In this document: one piece after another, positions 21,120-32,400 of the stretch
How the letters are laid out: each line of letters opens with the position of its first letter
Numbering within the stretch: the stretch's first letter is position 1
Assembly (NCBI GenBank): GCA_029215795.1
Contig: JARDYH010000002.1
Location: 44,252,001-44,316,000 of the forward strand
Direction of reading: 5' to 3'
DNA: 64,000 bases
Source of the DNA: Anniella stebbinsi
Taxonomy: Eukaryota; Chordata; Lepidosauria; Squamata; Anniellidae
The notes under the pieces: model-generated
The model's input: only the letters and a program-made list of their open reading frames with translations
The model's database searches: none
What the model was told of the DNA's origin: nothing
Program-made: the position numbers and the translations under genes

Positions 21120-23025
21120 GCCATGTTTCCCTTTTGTACAAAGGAATGCTGAGCTATACCATTACTTCTCTGATCTGCACCTTAATGTGTTTAACTGAAG
21201 TGAGACTAGTGTGTGTAGAATAGAATTATTGAGAGCATGAACAGTGTCAATAGTGCCCAACATTGTTCATGTAGGATGCCATTTTTGTTGGATTAATCTG
21301 CATTTATTTCAAATCTGGAAGCATGACAAGAGGGGAAAAAAATCAACTCTAAAATAAATGCTGTTAACATATTTTTAAAATGTGTATAGCAGTAATACAG
21401 TTGTGTCATGCTCGAACAGGCACTTTGGATGTTTACCATAGTGAACTACTTTAAGAGAGTAATCTTATCAACCCTGGGAGGGTATCCCAGGGACCATAGG
21501 ATATGGTGGATTCCTTCCCCCATGTAATGATCTGGAGGATGGGGAGTCGGAGTGGGGATTCCCCCTTCCATCCCTCCCAGTCTCCACGGGAAGCTCCATG
21601 GCAGCTCCTTTTCCAAGGTTCCTATTGCTATCTGGGATGGGGTCAAGGAGGAAGGAAAAGGGGTATGATGGTGGGTGTAGAAGAGAGAGGAGAGGAAAGA
21701 CATGGATCTGCTGAATCCAGAAGCCTTTCTGTCCCCATCCATACTCACAACAAGGTAAGGAAGCTAGAGAGGCCCGTCTAGTTCATATTAGTAGAAAAAA
21801 AGGGAGAACAAGAGTCAAAACCGTCCCTATCATTCCTCCCCCTGCCCCAGCTGCACCTGGCTTTGGCCAGGAGGGCTTTGGATGGGTGGAGGCCATTTAC
21901 TGGGGAGTTTTATTGTGGATTTTACTGAAAGAGATACCACCGATTCGAGCAGGCATGGGGCAAGATTATGACACCATTTGCAGCCATTATATTTTTGTTT
22001 TTCATGTCTGCAGGAACGCAAGAGCCTTCTGCTAGAGGGAGGAAATGCACTACAGCCTTCTTTTTTCATTGTTTTGATTTTGGAAATGGAAGCCATTGCA
22101 GAACCTAGAGTTTGCAGCGTGTGTCAATAAGTTATTTATTTGGTGATGCGGTGGGGGTGGAGTGGGTGGGGGGAGAAATGCTGTTTGCTGCCTTGGCAGC
22201 CAGAAGGAACAGCTGGTATTTTCTGTTCCTGAAATGGAATGCCAAGGATAGAAATACATAGGGAACCGGTAGTGCAAAAAAACTCGGAAATCTGTCTAAG
22301 CAGCTGTTACTGTAATGTGCCTAGTGCAAACATGCAAAATGTCACTGTTAAGTTGCCAAAGATTTTGGCAGTTTATAGTGTTAATGCATGCTATTCTGTA
22401 GCTGGCTGGCTGGCTGGCTACGGTGTCAAGTATCTCTGCTCGGTGTGCGGGAGGAAGCTGCTAGATTTTCTTTCCCATTTCCATGCACTGCCATTGGGGG
22501 AAGCCTAGGTAACATACAATCATTGAAATGCTTTGGTAACTGCATCCATAGGTTTCTTTTAAAATAATAATAATAATTGAGCCTTACAGCTAACTGAGTA
22601 GGAAGGAACCAATTAGCCATGCTCACTACAGAATCCACAGAGAAGTGAGATAAAGGAAGAAAGTGCTCACTGGAGCTACAGTATTTAATAGTCAAGTAAA
22701 TCAACTAGATGTTTAGTTGATGAACCAACGAGCTCCCATTTGAATTGGTGGGGTTGTGAGTTAAGGGCACTTACATTTATATTTTCAGGCTATTTTAATT
22801 CTGGTATATTACTTTAACTGGGAATGAAATAGTGGCTATTAAAGCTGGCATTTCCTTCAAACAATGGGTGCTTATTTATTAAATTAGAAATTATCATAGC
22901 ACTTCATCCAAAAGCACCTATATTGTGTTGTGATAACGTGTATGCTTATTTAAAATAATGCTACATCAGCTTAAAAGAAAAGGGGGGAAACACCCTGTAA
23001 TTAGACAAGCCTTCCCCAACTTAGA
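21120..23025. other. Unclassified DNA
   Basis: No gene recognised. It holds a GGCT tandem (22401-22418) and a short AAT run near 22565. Frames of up to 100 codons at 21446-21781 overlap on opposite strands and look accidental. Confidence 0.35.
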
Positions 23026-23027
23026 CT

Positions 23028-23112
23028 TTGAATACTAGAGTTGGAAGGGGCCTATAAGGCCCTCAAGTCCAACCCCCTGCTCAATGCAGGAATCCCCAGC
23101 CAGCATGACCAA
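23028..23112 (-). mobile_element. CR1 3' end, short
   Basis: Plus-strand AGAGTTGGAAGGGGCCTATA and CAAGTCCAACCCCCTGCTCA are the antisense of the well-known CR1 3' terminal region. Only about 80 bp remains. Confidence 0.75.
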
Positions 23113-23631
23113 CTGTTAGGGAAGTCAGCCTTAGACAATCCCTATCTCTCAGTTTAACCAATTACACCTCATTTTAGAGGAAGAAATGCACAGGGGTGGC
23201 AAGGGACTGTGTAACCTACTTGGTGTGTAAGGATTTTGTGTTCATCCTCATGCAGATTTGAACATCATGTTGGTCTTAGTTTTTCCCATGAGGTCCACTC
23301 AAGGGAAGCAACATTGGTGGTTCTGGCAGGTCAACTTCCCACCCCTGTTACAAAGGCAAGGAATGGCAGGCATCCTCAGACTTACATATTTGTAACCTAC
23401 TTGACAAGGCAGCAGGATCCCAAAGGGCATAGCGGAGGACCCAAAGGTGCATCCTTCCTTCCTAGCCAACTTCATTGGCATCACTTTTTGGCAGGAGTAA
23501 CTCACTGATGGGATGAATTTCCAGGTGCAAGTCAACACATCAAGTAGCTTTGGTTATTAGGTTTACCCACCATGTGCTTTCGACCTGCAGGAGGAACGGG
23601 GAAACTATGACTGGAGGAACGGGGAAACTAT
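23113..23631. other. Unclassified DNA with a small tandem duplication
   Basis: No gene seen. At 23590-23631 a 21-23-bp unit containing GGAGGAACGGGGAAACTATG is repeated twice, directly left of the MITE at 23632. Confidence 0.4.
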
Positions 23632-23780
23632 GGCCTTTTCCACATCAGGCATTTTGCCTGGGATAGTCCCTGGGTGTAGAGGGAGGGAGGGTGCTCCCAG
23701 AAATACCTAATACATTCCATCAGTGCACAGGGACCAGCCAGGGGCCATTCCAGGCACAATAACTAGTGTGGAAAGGGCCT
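23632..23780. mobile_element. TIR MITE, short form
   Basis: The ends GGCCTTTTCCACAT and ATGTGG-like complement (AGTGTGGAAAGGGCC) face each other. The interior shares GAAATACCTAATACA-type and GGGACCAGC...GGGGCCAT sequence with the copy at 43529-43663, confirming a family. Confidence 0.75.
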
Positions 23781-24645
23781 ATATCCATCTTACGGCATCC
23801 CCTGCAGCTGTTTTCAATGCTCTGCATGCCCTCCAGCCAAGCTGCCCAGGCCCCTTCCTCATGCATGCAGATAGTTCCTTCCCAACCAGATATCAATTCA
23901 TTGCTGTCCTTCATGAAAGTGTTGCAGCGGTGGATCTCTCCCTAATGAATTTGGGTGCCATTTGTCCAGAGGATTTTACATCTGTAGCATAATGCCAACT
24001 TCATGCATTAAATCCATCAACAGGTGGAAATCCTCTGTCTTTAGGTCCCACAATTGGCCATCTCAGATGACTCACTGACTGCTGCAAATCTATTTGTGGA
24101 AGCCGCAGGGCCTAGCCTCAAATTGGAGTGGATCTGTGAACACAGCATTGATCACAGGTGTAAGTGCATTCTTTTTCTACAGATAGTGAATTCACCTGGG
24201 ACTGGGTGATGGACATATTGTGTGAAAGATCCCTACGCATGGTATGCACCCATGCATGGAGGTTTTCATGACTGGCTGCAGATATCCTTTTGAACATGCC
24301 GAATTAGTGGAATTTTAGATTGGTTTAGAGGTAAGTTGAGTAAGTTTCTGGTGCTGCAGGTACTCTGCTGGAGCTGTCTCATGGGATAATTGGGTTCAAA
24401 ACACCTCACTCGCCAAAGGAATCCTGGTATTGGGCTTTAAAGCACCAAGTCAGGTGCTGGCATGCCTGCCACACACCCAGGCTACAGGAGTGGCCCACAC
24501 TATTGGTTCATGCTGTGGACTCCTGCCACTCCCAACATTACCCCAGCATGCAGGCTGAGGTGGGGAATCAATTGGTTGTTGGGCTGCCAGGGAATGTATC
24601 ATGCTGCTATACCATAACCAACTCTGCAACCAGTAACAAGTTCCA
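23781..24645. other. Unclassified DNA
   Basis: No gene recognised. An 89-codon frame at 23723-23992 starts in the MITE and has no known domain. Confidence 0.35.
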
Positions 24646-24647
24646 AC

Positions 24648-24912
24648 CATCTATACAATCGCAGAATCACAAAGTTGGAAGGGAGCTCAGAGATTGTCTA
24701 GTCTAACCTCCTGCTTGATGCAGGATCTGCACTACTGGTTGCAGCTACAGCATCCCTGACAGATATCATCCAACCACTGCTTAAATACCTCAAGTAACAG
24801 AGAACCCACCTCCTCCCCATGCATTCTGTTCCATTGTTGAACAGCTCACTTGGTTAGGAAGGCTCTCCTTGTGTTTAGCTAAAGTTTGCTTCCTGCAATT
24901 TCCACCTTTAAG
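24648..24912 (-). mobile_element. CR1 3' end
   Basis: Plus-strand ATCGCAGAATCACAAAGTTG, GTCTAGTCTAACCTCCTGC and TTGATGCAGGATCTGCACTA are the antisense of a CR1 3' region, with its short terminal repeat-like start at 24648-24672. Continues to TTTCCACCTTTAAG where the hAT-like repeat begins. Confidence 0.8.
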
Positions 24913-25150
24913 TCTAGGGATGGATGAACCTGTCAATTTTGCTTTCCCTCAATTTCTCATTTTTCCAATCTTAAATTTGATTCATCCTGAACCTTAAGAT
25001 TTTTAAAAAAAAACTTTTGACTGCAAATTCAAAAGCATCTTTTGTGCACATTTCTCCTTATACATGAATTTTTGCTCATATGCAGGTTTGCAAGCAATTT
25101 CCTACAATGATGCATTTTAACATTATATTCCCCTAATCTACACACTGTAA
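24913..25150. repeat. AT-rich dispersed repeat, inverted copy
   Basis: It begins CTAGGGATGGATGAACC and is the reverse complement of sequence at 955-1300 and 44990-45330. It is cut at about 25150 by the TIR element 25156-25451. Similar AT-rich sequence right of that element (25455-25610) may be the rest of it. Confidence 0.6.
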
Positions 25151-25155
25151 ATATA

Positions 25156-25451
25156 GGCTGAGTTCAGGAGACCATGGAGGCAGGGGCAGAAGCCACCGTT
25201 GCTTCTTCCGCTGCCTCTACAAATACCGCATGCATGGCCGCCATTCGTATAATTACCTGCACTGTAACATAGGTTGCTGTGTCATCTGAACCTGGTGCAG
25301 TGTATGCAGTGTGGCTTTTTACCCACCCTACAACCCCTACTGCAAGCCACCCCAGGTTTGGACAACATGGCAATTTGTAGTGCATCGTGGGTAATTATGC
25401 ATTGTGGTGGCTTCTCTCCCCCCCACCCCCCATGATTGTCTGAACTCGGCC
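25156..25451. mobile_element. TIR element of the GGCTCAGTTCAGAC family
   Basis: The left end GGCTGAGTTCAG and the right end, complement GGCCGAGTTCAGACAATCAT, face each other. Both arms continue into AGAAGCCACC. Related to the outer element at 13767-14865. No duplication seen. Confidence 0.65.
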
Positions 25452-27832
25452 AACAGTTTTGATTGAAAGACTTCATTGGAAAATGCAGACCACTGTGAAT
25501 TTGAAAGGGTAACTGAGGTTCAGGTCACATTGTGGTTTGAAAGTGTGACATTAGGTAAATGCACATTCAAATGCAAACAGAACCAATTTCTCCCAGTCTC
25601 CCATCCCCATTCATAGCCCACTCCTGATTATGTGTGATTACTGTTCCCTTCTTTCCCTGCTAAGCCTGAATTTGTATTGGTGGTGGGAAATGTGAAATAG
25701 ACATTTGCCAAGAAAAACAGTGGATTTGAATGTATGGTATGCCACATTAATATTTGCTTCCCAGAAGTGTAGTTTTGTGATTCTGTTTCACCATTAGTGA
25801 AATGAATCTGAGAGGGGGCTATCAAATACACTTATCAGAAAGCTTTACCAAAGGCAAAGATGTTGACTTTATTTCAAATCATCTCATCATAATCAATTTC
25901 AACAATAAGTTATCTTGTTCCACAAATTAACTCTACTACGCTCACAACCTGACCACATTAAATCAGGGCAACTTCACCCTTTATCACATCATAGCGACTA
26001 CTTTTCCTCTCTATGTAGTGGTTTCCACAATATAGAAAGGCACAGGTGCAAAACATGTTACCATGTGTAACCATAGAAACATGCTTCCATATAGTGCCTC
26101 AGCAGATTACAATTTATTACCAATGGTATAAACACATCATTGCAGTGTTAAAAACAAACATTAAAAATGCATTATGACTTCTCACAAGAGGATATTTACT
26201 ACATATTTAGAACACAATTTGCTTTTTAAAGCTTGCTTTAAAGGATGACAGTGGATTTCATTTAACTGTTGGCTAAAAAAAATTCAGGCTGGTAACCTTA
26301 TGGGGCTCCACTTAAAACTTAAAGTCAAATAAATTCTTCATATTAAAGATATGGTTCTTTATCATTATATAGTCTATCCTAAATGAATACCAATTTCTCT
26401 TTCTGAATCACACCTGAATTAATGGCTTCTACGCAGTTTGCATAATGAAGTTTTGATTTTTATGCACCGATTTCCTCTTTCCACCTTAACACAATTTATT
26501 GACCTTATGTCATCGTTATTTCAGTAAATCCAGTAAACTTTATCTCTCAATCCTTTCCTTCTGGTCCCCAAAAGGAGATTGATGGTGGCTGCAGTCCCAG
26601 CCAGTCACCAACAGGTTATGATTTGCGGTCTCACTTTTATTATTATAAAAAGGTTACATGACTGGAACTGAAGGAGTGGAAAACTTATTTCTACAATCTT
26701 CTGAGATGTAAGAACAGTAAGAGAAAGGGTTAATAGCTTAGTGAAAGACCCTATACTCCTTCCTTAGGGTCTTCTGAACCTCCCAAGCTCTGGCTTATCC
26801 AGTACATCTGTTGTCATCTTTTAGTTCTTTTCCCAGTCCATGCTATTCGTTTCCAGTTTCAGCTTTTATTCATTTCTCTGTCCCAGAACTCTTCCTCAGA
26901 ACCATCTCTTGTGTACATCATTCCAGTCACAGAGCCATTGTCACTTCTGTGTTGTGTATAGTTCTGTAGATGTTTAATAAAACTGGTGACACAATCAAAT
27001 GCATATCAGAGATGAAAACAGCCCAGTCAAATTTATATTAGACCCCAAATAAACCAGCAAAGGCTGTTTCAACAAAACAGAGTCCTACATGACCCAGTAT
27101 TCTGCCCGGGGAATGCTGGGAGTTGTAGGATGTTTTCTCTCTCTGTCTAAACATGCATAGGATTGCATCTTTGAAATTGTCCAGAAAGGAAAAAAAAAGT
27201 TGTTCTCCCAAAAAGAGAGAAAAATGCATTGAGGAGTAATTCTTTCATTTTTATTAAATGCTAACAAAATATAGACCTTATTAAAAAAAGTCTTTGCTTT
27301 CTTTTGGTTGCAATGTATCTTGCTAGGCAGTTTCCAAAGAAGTAGCTAATTTTGTCTGTATATCTGGAAAATAAGAGGAAAATACCTTCTTGAGCCTGAC
27401 TTTTGTAAATTATTCATGGTGGGGTCATATTTACTGCAGTCATTAGCTCGCACACAGTCTATGAATAGTACCTTATGCACAGATGGTATTTTTGGAATGC
27501 AAAGACTAGAATGAACAGTTTGGCTGCCAGCCTTCTTAAGCAGGATTATGTCATCTCCCACAACTACTACGATGCATGGCTCTAAGCACTTCCTAGAGAT
27601 GCCATGTTTAAATATGCTAAACAGGAGGCAATGGTTTTAATACTTATGGTAATGTTTCCATCTGGCTGGGGATCAAGTTTTATAGTCCCAATTAATAAGA
27701 AGGGTCCTAATAGTCTAGAGGCAAATCTCAGAGAAAGCCTTAGAAAGGATGTTTATGCAAAGTTTGTTACAATGTGGACTTCTTTCTTTGAACAGAACAC
27801 TGAAGAATAACTGTGTTCTGGTTCATATATCA
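25452..27832. other. Large unclassified AT-rich stretch
   Basis: About 2.4 kb with no gene I recognise. It contains CATGCATAGGATTGCATC (27152), a motif found in other dispersed repeats here, a GGAATGCTGGGAGTTGTAG relic of the short MITE at 27110, and an AATAAAACTGG string at 26979. The rest looks unique and may include conserved non-coding sequence. Confidence 0.35.
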
Positions 27833-27973
27833 CAGCCTTCCCCAACCTTTTGCCCTCCAGATGTGTTTGACTTCAACTCCCATCAGCTTCCGTCAACATG
27901 GCCAATGATCAGGAATGCTGGGAATTGTAGCCCAAAAAATATCTGGAGGGAATCACGGTGGGGAAAGTTGGTG
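27833..27973. mobile_element. Short palindromic hAT-like MITE
   Basis: CCTTCCCCAACCTTTTGCCC faces the complement of GGTGGGGAAAGTTGG at the right. Inner arms are GACTTCAACTCCCATCAG and GCTGGGAATTGTAGCCC. Same family as 43384-43507. Confidence 0.8.
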
Positions 27974-28517
27974 TATCTATTCAGGAAGTGTGCATTCGGT
28001 AAGTTCTTATTGAAATGGAATGAAATTTTCCTGAATTCCTAATTTTCACTGCAAGAAATAACATGGAGATGAATTTCAGCAGTCACTGTGTTTCTGACAT
28101 TAACTAATTTGTATTGATTTGATATTGTTATGCCAAAAATATATTATTCTATGCTGTAAAAGGGACATAACTACTAACAGAGCCTCTGGAATTAGTGGTC
28201 CAAAATCAACAACATATAGACAATATATTTGGGTTGACTAATTGTCAATAGAGTATGCAAGCTTTTGGAGCACAGAGAGGTTTTCCTTGGGGTACTGGAA
28301 TCAACAATATCAACATAAGATTGTGTGTAGGAGCGGTGGTGATGGTAGGTGGTAGTAATACAGATGACAATTGTAAACCAAAATTAAAGACAGGCCGTGG
28401 ACCAAATATTAGAGGTGTGATAGGCTTGGTTAATAAGGCAGTCATATTCAGGATGTCAATACTGCAGACTGATCAGAGAGGGAACTGACATTCACTTTAT
28501 TACTTGTGTGCTTCAGC
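27974..28517. other. Unclassified DNA left of inverted LINE
   Basis: No gene recognised. The 77-codon frame at 28255-28488 matches no family I know. Ends at the 13-bp duplication flanking the LINE. Confidence 0.3.
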
Positions 28518-28530
28518 TATTATCTATGCT
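28518..28530. other. Target-site duplication, left copy
   Basis: TATTATCTATGCT, identical to 30481-30493, bounds the twin-primed LINE. Confidence 0.75.
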
Positions 28531-28699
28531 TTTCACTTTATTATTATAGCAACCCAATTAGGGTTTTTGCCAGCTGCAAAACACAGTTAAAATACAATAC
28601 AATATAATATATACAGCCTATAATATTACCCACATCGATACAACTGCAATTAATCTCTATACATATATACACCTTTCATATTAATTCTGCTTATTTACA

Positions 28700-30106
28700 C
28701 CTCAACTTCCCTGTTTTTCCCCAATTTTCATCGCCTTCATCGCAAATATGGCTAAGTTCAACATGACCATTTTATTCATTGATGTAAACAGATACTTAAT
28801 TTTATCCAAATCTGTACATTGGAACACCTGGGCTAAGTATCTATCTAAATGCCTATTCCTGGGGATCTTATATAATTTACAGTGTATAACATAATGCATC
28901 GTATCCTCCACAGCTTGTTCTCCACATATACAAAATCTCTGTTCCCTTGGAGTATTATTTTTCCTTCCTTCTCCAAAGTTGGACGTCATTGTCTGTAATC
29001 TCAGGCTATTAAGGGCTTTTCGAAGACCAGGCGTAGTGATTTCTGTTAAATATTTTTCTTCTTCATGCAGGCATTTTATATGGGGGAAACTGTTAGAAAA
29101 TCTAGAGGTTTTAATTGCATCCATATCCATTTTGCAGTAAAACCTCTGTAGTGTGTCTCATATCACCTCCTTGTTTTGTTGTATATCCCCGCCCAGTATT
29201 ATTTTAGGGTCCATTCCAAAAAATCTTAGTTTACATTCGCATCTGTGAAGCCAATTATTATCAGGAAGCGAATTTCTCTGCTTCCTAATACATAAACTAA
29301 CTAATTTGTTTATTGTAACTTTTGTTTTAAGGTAAAAGAAAAACATGGTCTTCCAGATAGCAAATTCTATAGGAAGTACCCCCAATTCCGCCCTTATATA
29401 GCTTGTGGGAGTACCCAAGGGGAGGCCTAGTAATGATCTTATAAACTTATTTTGGATAACCTCTAGTTGTTTCACATTCGTATTGCCCTAAATTTCTGCT
29501 CCATATGTTATCTGTGGCAGGACTTTCGTGGCAAAGACCTTGAGAGCATCTGTCCCCCTCTAACTCTAGCAAATTTTAACACTGATTGCATGGATCTGTT
29601 TGCTTTCAAGTTGATTGACTCCAAATGGTTTTGCCATGTGCCATTTTGCTTATAACAGATGCCTAAGTAATTGAATACTTTTGTTTGTTCCAACGGGAAA
29701 CCATTAAGCAACATTTATGTTTGGGCGAATAATGCGAACCGAAGACCATAACTTTTGTTTTTGTATAATTTATACTAAGAAATTCCTTACTGCATACTTC
29801 CCCAAAGGCCTTAAGGGATTTTCTCATGCCCACTAGATTTTGTGATAATACCACCATATCATCCACATACAGCAATATATTCAGTTTTCTTGGACCCAGT
29901 GAAACTGGGAAATGTGCGTCATTTACCAGCTCATCTATCACATTATTTACATAGATATTAAATAATATTGGTGCTAAAAGACAGCCTTGCCTAACTCCTA
30001 TTGAGATTTCTACTTCGTCGGACAGATGACCACCTTTTGCTGTTCTTACTCGGGTGAAGGTATTTGAATAAAGATTCTTTATAGGAAGCTCCTTAAAAAT
30101 AAACAA
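28700..30106 (-). pseudogene. LINE reverse transcriptase and C-terminal domain, decayed
   Basis: Read in order on the minus strand: ISIGVRQGCLLAPILFNIYV (RT fingers/palm), LNILLYVDDMVVLSQN (catalytic YVDD box), INYTKTKVMVFG, then NYLGICYKQNGTW, IQNKFIRSLLGLPLGTPTSY, YIRAELGVLPIEFAIWKT, and a C-terminal cysteine/histidine motif (FCICGEQ...MHYVIHC) followed by about 70 residues to a stop. The frame is broken into at least four pieces. The wording differs from the L2 and L1 copies in this window, so it is a third LINE lineage here. Non-functional. Confidence 0.8.
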
Positions 30107-30480
30107 CTTCTAGATACAAACCAAATATGGGCAGAGCTAGAGAGACCAGCCAGAGAGAGAAATAAATCCAAGTTTTCGCAGTTGGTGGCTTGTAAAATAA
30201 AGGAACCCAGATATGAAATAGTAGAGCCAATAATGATGGGGGAATGGGAGGAACACTACAAAAAAATCTATAACCCTGAGAGAATGATCTGTTGGGCCCA
30301 ATCTTTAATCCCGAATATTCAAGAGCTTCCTCCGTGGCCAGCAGTCACCACTAATGAAGTTAAAAAGCTCATATTGAGCTTAAAAAGAGGGAAGGCGCCA
30401 GGGGAGGATATGGTTCCGTCAGAGATCTTTCTGGAAAATGCACAATGGTGGGCCCCGTTCCTGGCTAAAATGTTTACATA
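30107..30480 (+). pseudogene. Inverted 5' segment of the same LINE: RT N-terminal part
   Basis: The plus-strand frame reads QIWAELERPARERNKSKFSQ, MMGEWEEHYKKIYN, then VKKLILSLKRGKAPGEDMVP and LENAQWWAPFLAKMFTY. The GKAPG-D motif is the conserved N-terminal RT element of non-LTR retrotransposons, which belongs upstream of the GVRQG segment found on the opposite strand. The frame past 30480 (IIYAAS onward) is target DNA. Confidence 0.8.
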
Positions 30481-30493
30481 TATTATCTATGCT
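30481..30493. other. Target-site duplication, right copy
   Basis: TATTATCTATGCT, identical to 28518-28530. Confidence 0.75.
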
Positions 30494-30609
30494 GCTTCAA
30501 CCGAACTCCCAATGATTTCTAATTCATCATCTAACTGAACTTGTCTAATGAAGAAAAAAACAACCATTTGATAATGTCAGGGCAACTCTTGAACAGTTAC
30601 ACCCCCCCT

Positions 30610-30929
30610 TAGGCTGACCATATGAAAAGGAGGACAGGGCTCACGTAACTTTAACAGTTGCAGAGAAAAGGGAATTTGAGCCAGTGTCATTTGTATGCAA
30701 TTAGTTCCTGGTGAAATTCCCTCTTCATCACAACAGTTAAAGTTGCAGGGGCCCTGCCTTCTTTTGTATATGGTCACTCTAATATAGTGCCTGCAACTTT
30801 AACTGTTATGATGAAGAGGGAATATCACCAGGAACTAACTGCATACAAATGACACTGGCTGAAATTCCCTTTTCTCTACAACTGTTAAAGTTACATGAGT
30901 CCTGACCTGGATTTTATCTGGTGAGCCTA
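30610..30929. mobile_element. Dimeric hairpin MITE, copy 2
   Basis: Same 320-bp structure as 14015-14334, including the internal inverted end (CTTCTTTTGTATATGGTCA near 30759). The last 30 bp is degraded (CCTGACCTGGATTTTATCTG) although GCCTA survives at 30925. No flanking 8-bp duplication is visible. It lies about 120 bp right of the twin-primed LINE. Confidence 0.85.
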
Positions 30930-31149
30930 CTGTCAGTAGTTCATAGAATTATCAGCACTCCAGGTCACAGTGAATATTGATTGGATCAAAACAGTAGAGA
31001 TGCCTCCAATAAAGGGTATGGGGGTAGAAAGGGAAGGGAAAGGCTCCTCACCCCCAACCAAAAAAATCTAGAGTATGACACGATGTTGGCCAAAGTTAAG
31101 ATGCCTAATAGGCCTCCATCTACCCTAGCAGAAATTTAATAAACATGGC
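30930..31149. other. Unclassified DNA
   Basis: Short unique-looking sequence between the hairpin MITE and a CR1 fragment. Confidence 0.3.
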
Positions 31150-31345
31150 CCTATTTAAATCCATTTATTTGTGTTGTGTTGTTATTTCTGCCTTCCATTC
31201 CCACATAGCTTTTTTGTTGCGTTTAGCATCCTTGCTAGCCTCAACTAATTCTCAGCTTTAGCCTTCCTGATGTCATTCCTGTACTTCTGTGCTACCTGTC
31301 TGTACACTTCTTTTGTAGCCTGGCCTTCTTTCCACTTCCTATATG
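31150..31345 (-). pseudogene. CR1 ORF2 linker fragment
   Basis: The minus strand encodes DTYRKWKEGQATKEVYRQVA, then QKYRNDIRKAKAEN, a stop, and LRLARMLNATKKL. This is the segment between endonuclease and reverse transcriptase in CR1 ORF2 (usual pattern WK-GQAT-E-YR...R-AKA..EL.LA....NKK). One in-frame stop replaces the expected Glu. Confidence 0.7.
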
Positions 31346-31933
31346 TGTCCTTTTCAGCATTAGTCTACACGTTAGTAAGCTGCTGTGTGCTCATCTGTTT
31401 TGAGTCTATTGCACAAACAATGCTGTATGGTACATTGAAGTCCACTTGTACATCCAAAGATCATGATGTCCAAGCACTCCAGTGTAGTGCATTTTGTTGT
31501 CATCAGAGGCAACAGCATGCCTCGGTCAATGTGCTCTCCACATTCCATAGGGCTTGGCATTTGTGGATTTACCACCACTGCATTTCACTAAATTAAGGCT
31601 TGATAGTGGGCTTGATTGGTGGCAGATTTTCAAGCTCTGCACTTCTTCCCTTTTTTTGAATTGAGCATACCACAGTATGCAAATTGGATCTGAAGAAATG
31701 TGTGGGCTTATGCCAGCACATGGGAATCAAATGTGTGAGATATTCTAGGAGGCACAAGCTGCAAAAATAAAATATAAGGAATATTAGGACAGAACAGATC
31801 AAGGATTTTAAGTATTTGGAGAACCAGTTTGATCAGAATTATTCTTTGATAGGCTCCAAATGTTTGAACAACCAATGCAATTTTGACTTGTTTTTATTCA
31901 GCAGGAGGTAACTTTGACCATGTATAGAGCAGT
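31346..31933. other. Unclassified DNA
   Basis: No gene recognised. Overlapping frames on both strands have no known domain. Confidence 0.35.
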
Positions 31934-32125
31934 ATCCAACTGGACACTAGAAGTATCATAAATTACCTTACTCTAGCATAAGGGACCTCTAGTGCAACAC
32001 CAATAGTATTAGTTGGTGTGACAGGTTTTACAGGGAATCCTGTCACATCAGCTAGTGCTGTTGGCATTCTGTTAGAGGTCCCTTATGCTAGCATAATTTA
32101 TGTTTGCACTCATGTCCAGTTGGAT
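31934..32125. mobile_element. Hairpin MITE
   Basis: ATCCAACTGGAC at 31934 faces GTCCAGTTGGAT at 32114. The arms continue inward with CTAGCATAAGGGACCTCTAG against TAGAGGTCCCTTATGCTAG and with AGTGCAACACCAATAG against CTAGTGCTGTTGGC. The stem is about 80 bp per arm. Inside, GTGTGACAGG/CCTGTCACA makes a second small stem. No duplication identified. Confidence 0.75.
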
Positions 32126-32400
32126 GATGCCCACTCTTATTACCGTTATGGGAATATGTATCCCATCAGGGATCTACAGAGGGGAAATATGGGACTGGTT
32201 GGATGTTGCTATATTGGAAACTGTTTGAAATTATACTTTTAGACTGCTCTGGCACTGGTGCTCCAATAGCTGTGTTGAAATCTGAGATAGATCTTTCATA
32301 ACATGATCCAGAGGACATATTGCCCTGATTTCATAATGGCTGCAAAGTCAAAGAATAGGAACTTAGTAGGCCAGAGATGTGTTTGCATATGTGCCATTAA
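32126..32400. other. Unclassified DNA
   Basis: No gene or repeat recognised. Confidence 0.3.

Larger units (their letters stand above)
28531..30480 (-). mobile_element. Twin-primed non-LTR retrotransposon with 13-bp duplication
   Basis: The 3' part of the element (minus strand, about 30100 down to 28531) and its 5' part (plus strand, about 30100 to 30480) meet head to head, with roughly 100 codons of the reverse transcriptase missing at the junction. That is what twin priming produces. TATTATCTATGCT borders it on both sides. The 3' end on the minus strand reads AATAATAAAGTGAAAA. It is probably in the R1/I/Vingi-like group rather than CR1, L2 or L1, but I cannot place it firmly. Confidence 0.8.

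Noticed and set aside
25840..26990. Possible LTR (ATAAAG antisense near 25870, AATAAAACTGG near 26979)
   Set aside because: No TG...CA pair, no TATA/AATAAA spacing and no duplication could be matched, unlike 43683-44072.
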